Source of the DNA: Piscinibacter gummiphilus
GTDB lineage: Bacteria; Pseudomonadota; Gammaproteobacteria; Burkholderiales; Burkholderiaceae_C
Direction of reading: 5' to 3'
Length of the DNA: 64,000 bases
Assembly: GCF_002116905.1 (NCBI RefSeq)
Contig: NZ_CP015118.1
Span: 620,001 to 684,000 of the forward strand
Shown one piece after another: positions 60,053 through 64,000 of the stretch. Position 1 is the first letter of the stretch, and each line of letters starts with the position of its first letter. Both the position numbers and the translations under genes were made by a program. The notes beneath the pieces were generated by a model. The model was not told where the DNA came from. It ran no database searches and saw only the letters and a program-made list of their open reading frames with translations.

Positions 60053-62094
60053 GGCAACTCCGCATCCGGGGCCGGTTGCCCCGCTTCCCGTGGTCCGATG
60101 CTGCGCCCGAGGCGCGCCTTGAGCGACGGCGCCTGCGTGGCGTTCGGATTGATCAGCAGCGCCGAGTAGAAGGTGGCGTTCGACAGCACCTTCTTCACGT
60201 AGTCGCGCGTTTCCGAGAACGGCACGTTCTCCACCCAGATCGCGGGCTCCAGGCGCGGGCCCTCTCGCCAGCGGCGCGGGCGGCCGGGGCCGGCGTTGTA
60301 CGCCGCGGCGGCCATGGCCTGCGAGCCGCCCAGGTCGTCCAGCACCAGCTTCAGGTAGCTCATGCCGAGCTTCAGGTTCATGTCGCGGTCGGTGATCATG
60401 TCCTGGGTGAACGGCGTGCCGGTCTTCTTCGCGGTCCAGCGTGCGGTGGCGGGCATCAACTGCATCAGGCCGGCGGCACCGACGCCCGAGCGGGCGTCGG
60501 CGATGAAACGCGACTCCTGGCGGATCAGGCCGTAGACGTAGGCGGGGTCGAGCGAGGCGTCCTTGGCCTTGCTGGTGAGCTCGCGGCGGAACGGCGTGGG
60601 GAAACGCTGGGCCATGTCGATCTCGGCCTTCGTGCGGTCGCTGGTGTTGATGCAGCGGTCCCACAGCGCGCGTTCGCAGCCCAGTTCGGCGGCGGCGCGC
60701 AGCGTGCGGTCGTCCATGCCGCGCAGCGTGAAGTTCCACTCGCGGTTGCCTTCGCTGCGCAGGCCGGCGTTGATCAGCAGGATCGCGCGGGTGAGACCGG
60801 GCACCCGGGCCGCGGCCTCCTTCTCGGCCGAGGTCAGCGGCGTGGGCACGGCCGGCATCGCGATGGGCCGCCCCAGCTCCTCGGCCGCGAGCGAGCCGTA
60901 GAAGTGGTACTGGCCGGCGATGGAGGCGAGCATCTCCTGCGACTGCGCGTTGAACGCGGCCGGGTCGGACGAGTCGCGGGCGAGGGCCTGCAGCGCGCGG
61001 GCCTTCCAGTACACCCAGGTGGGGTCGGCCTGCTCCTTCGGGTCCATCGCGTTGACGGCCTGCATCACCTGCTGCCAGCGCGGGCCGCCGTCGTTGCGCA
61101 GCGCGGCGCGGGCCTTCCACGCGAGCACCTCGTCGGCCCACACCAGGTCGCGCTCGGTCTTCGTCGCGAGCAGGTCGGCCTGCTGGAAGTAGGTGGGCGC
61201 GGCGGGCATCAGGGCCAGCGCCGCCTTCTTGCCGACCGTGGCCCACGCCCACGCGGCCTGGTCGGGCCGCAGGCTGTTCTGCCAGGTGGTGTTGAGCAGG
61301 TTGACCGTGGCGTCGATGTCGCTCGCGGCCAGGCGCATCAGCGCGAGCGTGACCAGCTCCTGCTGCGCGCGGTCGCCCCCGGGCTTCTTCTTCGCGAGGT
61401 AGCGGGCGGGGCTGTCGAACACGTCGCTGACGTCACTTACGAACGACGGCGCCACCAGCTGCACCGCGGTGCGGGCCACGGCGGGCTTGTTCGCATCGAC
61501 CGCGGCGCGGGCGCGGCGCCACACGTCGGAGGCGCCGAGCTGCTTCGCCTCGAACAGCGTGGTGGCGAGCAGCGTGCAGCCGTCGTCGCCTTCCTTCTGT
61601 GCGAACCAGGCGTCGCGGCCGGCTTCGCGCACGTCCTTGCCGGCGAGGTGGTCGGCCAGCAGCGCGTAGCAGATGACCTGGCGGTCGTCGTTCATGCGGA
61701 AGCGCGGGTAGTCCGCCGCGAGGGCCTTCCAGTCGCGCCGGCGGCCCAGTTCGAGCAGCCAGTCGTTGCGCAGGCGGTCTTCCACGTAGGTGCCGGGCCA
61801 GCGCTGGTAGAACGCCTCGACCTCGTCCACCTGGACGGTGTTCAGGCGGCTGTTGAGGTCCCAGTAGTCGACCCACGGCGCGAGCGCCTGGTTCTCGCCC
61901 ACCGCGGTGGCCCGCAGCGAGGCGAGCTTCGCACGGTCGCGCTTGCGGTAGGCATCGCGGGCCTCGAGGATGTTGCCGGGGGTGGCGACCTGGGCCGCGG
62001 CCGGGAGGGCGGGCAGCGCCGTGGCGGCCGCGAGGGTGAGCGCCGCCAGGGGGCGCCCATATACTCGTTTGAAGTTCTTCAACGTGTCTTTCAT
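60049..62094 (-). CDS. slt: Soluble lytic murein transglycosylase
   Basis: Slt cleaves peptidoglycan between MurNAc and GlcNAc, forming anhydro-muropeptides. The 681-residue precursor begins with a signal peptide (ending near LPALPAAAQ). A long alpha-superhelical region covers residues about 40-490; the C-terminal lysozyme-like domain has the catalytic Glu in YGLIRQESRFIADARSGVGA, GLMQLMPATARW and AAAYNAGPGRPRRW. It opens the coupled run towards cca. Only nine bases separate its start from that of the divergent cyclo-ligase gene. Confidence 0.96.
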   Translation of the reverse strand: MKDTLKNFKRVYGRPLAALTLAAATALPALPAAAQVATPGNILEARDAYRKRDRAKLASLRATAVGENQALAPWVDYWDLNSRLNTVQVDEVEAFYQRWPGTYVEDRLRNDWLLELGRRRDWKALAADYPRFRMNDDRQVICYALLADHLAGKDVREAGRDAWFAQKEGDDGCTLLATTLFEAKQLGASDVWRRARAAVDANKPAVARTAVQLVAPSFVSDVSDVFDSPARYLAKKKPGGDRAQQELVTLALMRLAASDIDATVNLLNTTWQNSLRPDQAAWAWATVGKKAALALMPAAPTYFQQADLLATKTERDLVWADEVLAWKARAALRNDGGPRWQQVMQAVNAMDPKEQADPTWVYWKARALQALARDSSDPAAFNAQSQEMLASIAGQYHFYGSLAAEELGRPIAMPAVPTPLTSAEKEAAARVPGLTRAILLINAGLRSEGNREWNFTLRGMDDRTLRAAAELGCERALWDRCINTSDRTKAEIDMAQRFPTPFRRELTSKAKDASLDPAYVYGLIRQESRFIADARSGVGAAGLMQLMPATARWTAKKTGTPFTQDMITDRDMNLKLGMSYLKLVLDDLGGSQAMAAAAYNAGPGRPRRWREGPRLEPAIWVENVPFSETRDYVKKVLSNATFYSALLINPNATQAPSLKARLGRSIGPREAGQPAPDAELP

Positions 62095-62103
62095 GGGTTG
62101 ATC

Positions 62104-62673
62104 ATGCCGACTCACAGCCCGGCTCCCGAGCGAACCGCCTTGCGCCAGCACCTGCTGGCCGAGCGTGAGCGTTTTGTCCTGTCACCTGCGGCCGCCGACG
62201 CCGCCCGCGCGCTGGAGGACCGGTTGGTGGCCGTGCTGGCCCAACTGGTTCCCGAATGCCTGGGGGTGTACTGGCCGATGCGATCCGAATTTAACGCAGC
62301 CCACCGTTGGCGCGTGGACGACGTGGATGTGCCGTTGGCACTTCCGTTCGCCCGGCGCGACCCGCCGTCGATGCAATACCGCGTATGGGACGGCCGCGAG
62401 CCGGCCGAACGCGACGACTGCAACATCCCGACGGCCAGCGGCGGGCCGGTGACACCCGACGTGGTGCTGGTGCCCTGTGTGGGTTTCACCGACGACGGCT
62501 ACCGGCTCGGGTACGGTGGCGGCTTCTTCGACCGGTACATGGAAAAGCACCCCGACACCACCGCCATCGGCGTGGCCTGGTCGGTGGGGCGCATCGAGCC
62601 CGGGGCGTTCGTGCCGCAGGCGCACGACCGGCCGCTGATGCTCGTGGTCACCGAGTCGGGCGTCGTCGGCTAG
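62104..62673 (+). CDS. 5-formyltetrahydrofolate cyclo-ligase (copy 1, slt-linked)
   Basis: The enzyme converts 5-formyl-THF to 5,10-methenyl-THF with ATP. The 189-residue protein contains GVYWPMRSEFNAAHRW, VVLVPCVGFTDDGYRLGYGGGFFDRYM (quoted as two adjoining motifs), and an FVPQAHDRPLMLVV ending. The key LGYGGGFFDR loop is intact. This is the copy that normally lies opposite slt in betaproteobacteria. A possible TATACT -10 box at 62060-62065, inside slt, could drive it. Its last 26 bases overlap the convergent TfoX-like gene. Confidence 0.92.
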   Translation: MPTHSPAPERTALRQHLLAERERFVLSPAAADAARALEDRLVAVLAQLVPECLGVYWPMRSEFNAAHRWRVDDVDVPLALPFARRDPPSMQYRVWDGREPAERDDCNIPTASGGPVTPDVVLVPCVGFTDDGYRLGYGGGFFDRYMEKHPDTTAIGVAWSVGRIEPGAFVPQAHDRPLMLVVTESGVVG

Positions 62674-63031
62674 CCGGCTTGGCGGCCTTGCCGGGTTTGT
62701 TGCGGGCCCGCAGCGCGGCTTCGAAGGCGAGCCGGGCCCACGGCTGCATCAGGGCGGGCGATTCCATCGCCTCGTCCGGCGCCGTCCAGTAGCTCACCGT
62801 CACGGACTTGCCCGCGGCGTCGTAGACGAATGGGGCGCATCCGGCCGCCTCGAATTGCGCCCGCGACGTGCTGTCCGTCTTCAGGTACAGCTGCTCGCCC
62901 AGGACGAGCGCCACGAACAGGTCGTCGGCATAGAGCCCGAAGCCCCCGAACATGCGGCGCGCGCGGGTGGGGCCCAGCGGGGCGAGCAGTTCCAGGCAAT
63001 GCTGGATGTAGTCGGGCATCGGTGCAGGCAT
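62648..63031 (-). CDS. TfoX/Sxy N-terminal domain protein
   Basis: The 127-residue protein carries the TfoX N-terminal domain (RRMFGGFGLYADDLFVALV, LYLKTDSTSRAQFEAAGC, and FVYDAAGKSVTVSYW), which in larger Sxy proteins regulates competence genes with CRP. The C-terminal domain is replaced by a basic tail (RNKPGKAAKPASRRRPTR). Small single-domain members are common and not proven regulators. It sits between two cyclo-ligase paralogues and overlaps copy 1 by 26 bases at its 3' end. An alternative ATG at 63019 exists. Confidence 0.88.
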   Translation of the reverse strand: MPAPMPDYIQHCLELLAPLGPTRARRMFGGFGLYADDLFVALVLGEQLYLKTDSTSRAQFEAAGCAPFVYDAAGKSVTVSYWTAPDEAMESPALMQPWARLAFEAALRARNKPGKAAKPASRRRPTR

Positions 63032-63070
63032 GCCGCCAGTCTTGCACAATGCAGGCGCAAACGACACGGG

Positions 63071-63652
63071 ATGGCCATGACTCCGACCGAACGCGACACG
63101 CTGCGCGAGAAACTCATCAAGGACCGCCAGGCGCTGCCGGACCGGCTCGAACGCGCGGTCCAGCTGCAGCAGGTGCTGCGCAGCTGGCTCGTGAGCCGCA
63201 AGGAATCCACGATCGGGGCCTACTGGCCCATCAAGGGCGAGTTCGACCCGCTGCCGGCGCTGTTCCGCTGGAGCGAGGGCGGGCCCGAAGGGTCGCCGCG
63301 CCGCATCGGCCTGCCGGTGACGGACCGCGAGACCGAGTCACTGCGTTTCCACGTGTGGTTCCCGGGCTGCCCGATGGAGCTCGACGCCCACGACATCCCG
63401 AAGCCCAAGGACACCGACGTGTTCCAGCCGGCCATCCTGGTGCTGCCCTGCGTGGGCTACGGCCCGGGCGGCGTGCGCCTGGGTTACGGCGGTGGGTTCT
63501 ACGACCAGACGGTGGCGGCGCTGAAGCCGCGGCCGCTGACGGTGGGTGTGGGGTATGCCCACGGCTTCCTGCCGCTGCTGCGCGCGCGCCCTGACGAGGA
63601 GCCCCTGGACGTGATGATCACCGAGGAAGGGGTGATGTTCTCGAGGGTGTGA
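63071..63652 (+). CDS. 5-formyltetrahydrofolate cyclo-ligase (copy 2)
   Basis: This is a second, divergent cyclo-ligase of 193 residues (MAMTPTERDTLREKL; an ATG at 63077 is also possible). Features include TIGAYWPIKGEFDPLPALF, VLPCVGYGPGGVRLGYGGG followed by FYDQTV, and GYAHGFLPL. The LGYGGG loop is intact. The Arg that follows the Tyr-Asp in the family (GGYYDR) is Gln here, and the two copies are clearly different, so this is an old paralogue rather than a recent duplication. It starts divergently from the TfoX-like gene with a 39-base gap. Confidence 0.88.
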   Translation: MAMTPTERDTLREKLIKDRQALPDRLERAVQLQQVLRSWLVSRKESTIGAYWPIKGEFDPLPALFRWSEGGPEGSPRRIGLPVTDRETESLRFHVWFPGCPMELDAHDIPKPKDTDVFQPAILVLPCVGYGPGGVRLGYGGGFYDQTVAALKPRPLTVGVGYAHGFLPLLRARPDEEPLDVMITEEGVMFSRV

Positions 63653-63680
63653 GGCACCTCCCCGGAGGCCCTCGCGTTTC

Positions 63681-64000
63681 CTACTTCTTCGCGGTCGCCT
63701 GCGCGGCCCGGGCATCGTAGTTCGAGTACTCCACGCGCCAAGTCGCACCGTCGTCCGTCGAACGGCTCACCGAGAACAGCCCGAACTGGCCCGAATCCAC
63801 GGTGAGCAGGGCACCGGATGGCAGCACGACGAGGCGGCGGTCCAGGGCGAACGGCGCGCGGTGCTGCCAGGTTCGGCCGCCATCCTGGCTGGCCTGGAGT
63901 TCGGGCGTGCCGAAGACGCCTCCCATCACCAGCAGCGTGCCGGACGCGAGTTGCCGCGGCGGCGCGACCTTCACCTTGAACTCCGGCTTGACCTCCTGCC
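63681..64000 (-). CDS. Asp-box (BNR-like) repeat protein, C-terminal part only
   Basis: Reading on the minus strand, the frame is open from the window edge to a TAG at 63681-63683, giving about 106 C-terminal residues. Two Asp-box motifs are visible: SQDGGRTWQ and STDDGATWR, typical of beta-propeller sialidase-like or photosystem-stability-like secreted proteins. The intervening sequence (LPSGALLTVDSGQFGLF) fits the blades of such a propeller. The start and any signal peptide lie outside the window, so the exact family cannot be named. Confidence 0.75.
   Translation of the reverse strand, partial: QEVKPEFKVKVAPPRQLASGTLLVMGGVFGTPELQASQDGGRTWQHRAPFALDRRLVVLPSGALLTVDSGQFGLFSVSRSTDDGATWRVEYSNYDARAAQATAKK

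Noticed and set aside
63657..63668. CCTCC/GGAGG hairpin after the second cyclo-ligase gene
   Set aside because: Five base pairs, two-base loop and no T run; too weak to call a terminator.

Overview
This 64 kb window is GC-rich chromosomal DNA from a betaproteobacterium, most likely order Burkholderiales (Rubrivivax/Leptothrix/Roseateles-like). The evidence is the rpsD-rpoA-rplQ order, the dprA-LysM-def-fmt block, yajC-secD-secF, DUF1631 and DUF6279 proteins, the slt/NDUFA9-like/cca neighbourhood, and uniformly GC-rich codon use. Most of it is housekeeping. Only one clear mobile element is present, and I see no rRNA and no CRISPR array.

Layout. 1-1973: end of the ribosomal alpha operon (rpsD, rpoA, rplQ, terminator). 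2-5 kb: a NodI/NodJ-like ABC exporter, initiator tRNA-fMet with its own promoter and terminator, a DUF1232 protein and OmpW. 5-12.4 kb: an SGNH-hydrolase lipoprotein, the Sec accessory genes yajC-secD-secF, and a DUF1631 protein. 12.35-13.92 kb: a long imperfect palindrome lying exactly between the convergent stop codons of the DUF1631 gene and smg, split by a 1214-bp IS110-family element. 13.9-19.5 kb: smg, dprA, a LysM protein, def, fmt, htpX. 19.5-24.8 kb: a lipoprotein, AzlCD, pgk, pyk, a DUF481 protein. 24.9-33 kb: an HTH-ATPase-DUF4325 regulator, fba, purC, a TPR-like protein, a thioredoxin-TPR protein, purE, purK, Sua5. 33-40 kb: a degenerate SGNH lipoprotein, dacB, tsaB-rimI-udg, and a PAS-GGDEF-EAL protein. 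40-47.6 kb: glmU, several lipoproteins, a secreted nucleosidase, ttcA-folB-pteridine reductase, a MidA-like methyltransferase. 47.7-52.9 kb: a translationally coupled four-gene cluster (binding-protein-like membrane protein, TelA, VWA lipoprotein, XpaC-like protein) followed by an RHH/PIN pair. 52.8-64 kb: an MBL hydrolase, Crp/Fnr regulator, PanE-like reductase, Mpo1-like protein, BASS transporter, cca, GST, NDUFA9-like protein, Slt, two 5-formyl-THF cyclo-ligase paralogues around a TfoX-like gene, and a partial Asp-box protein.

Functional groupings. pgk, pyk and fba are central glycolysis/gluconeogenesis genes (or Calvin-cycle related in autotrophs). purC, purE and purK are purine synthesis. 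Sua5 and TsaB both act in t6A tRNA modification, and ttcA, cca, def and fmt add further translation functions. folB, the pteridine reductase and the cyclo-ligases concern folates.

Best leads. (1) The IS110 element. Because the palindrome has two arms, the uninterrupted target can be read directly. The insertion shares a CT core at both ends, and the 5' non-coding end can fold into a loop that carries two guide-like segments matching both sides of that target. This is a sequence-level prediction of a bridge (seek) RNA and its guides. (2) The palindromic element itself. (3) The TelA/VWA/XpaC cluster. (4) An SGNH-family lipoprotein that has lost all three catalytic residues. (5) The HTH-ATPase-DUF4325 regulator. 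Everything rests on reading sequence and translations by eye; no database search was run.
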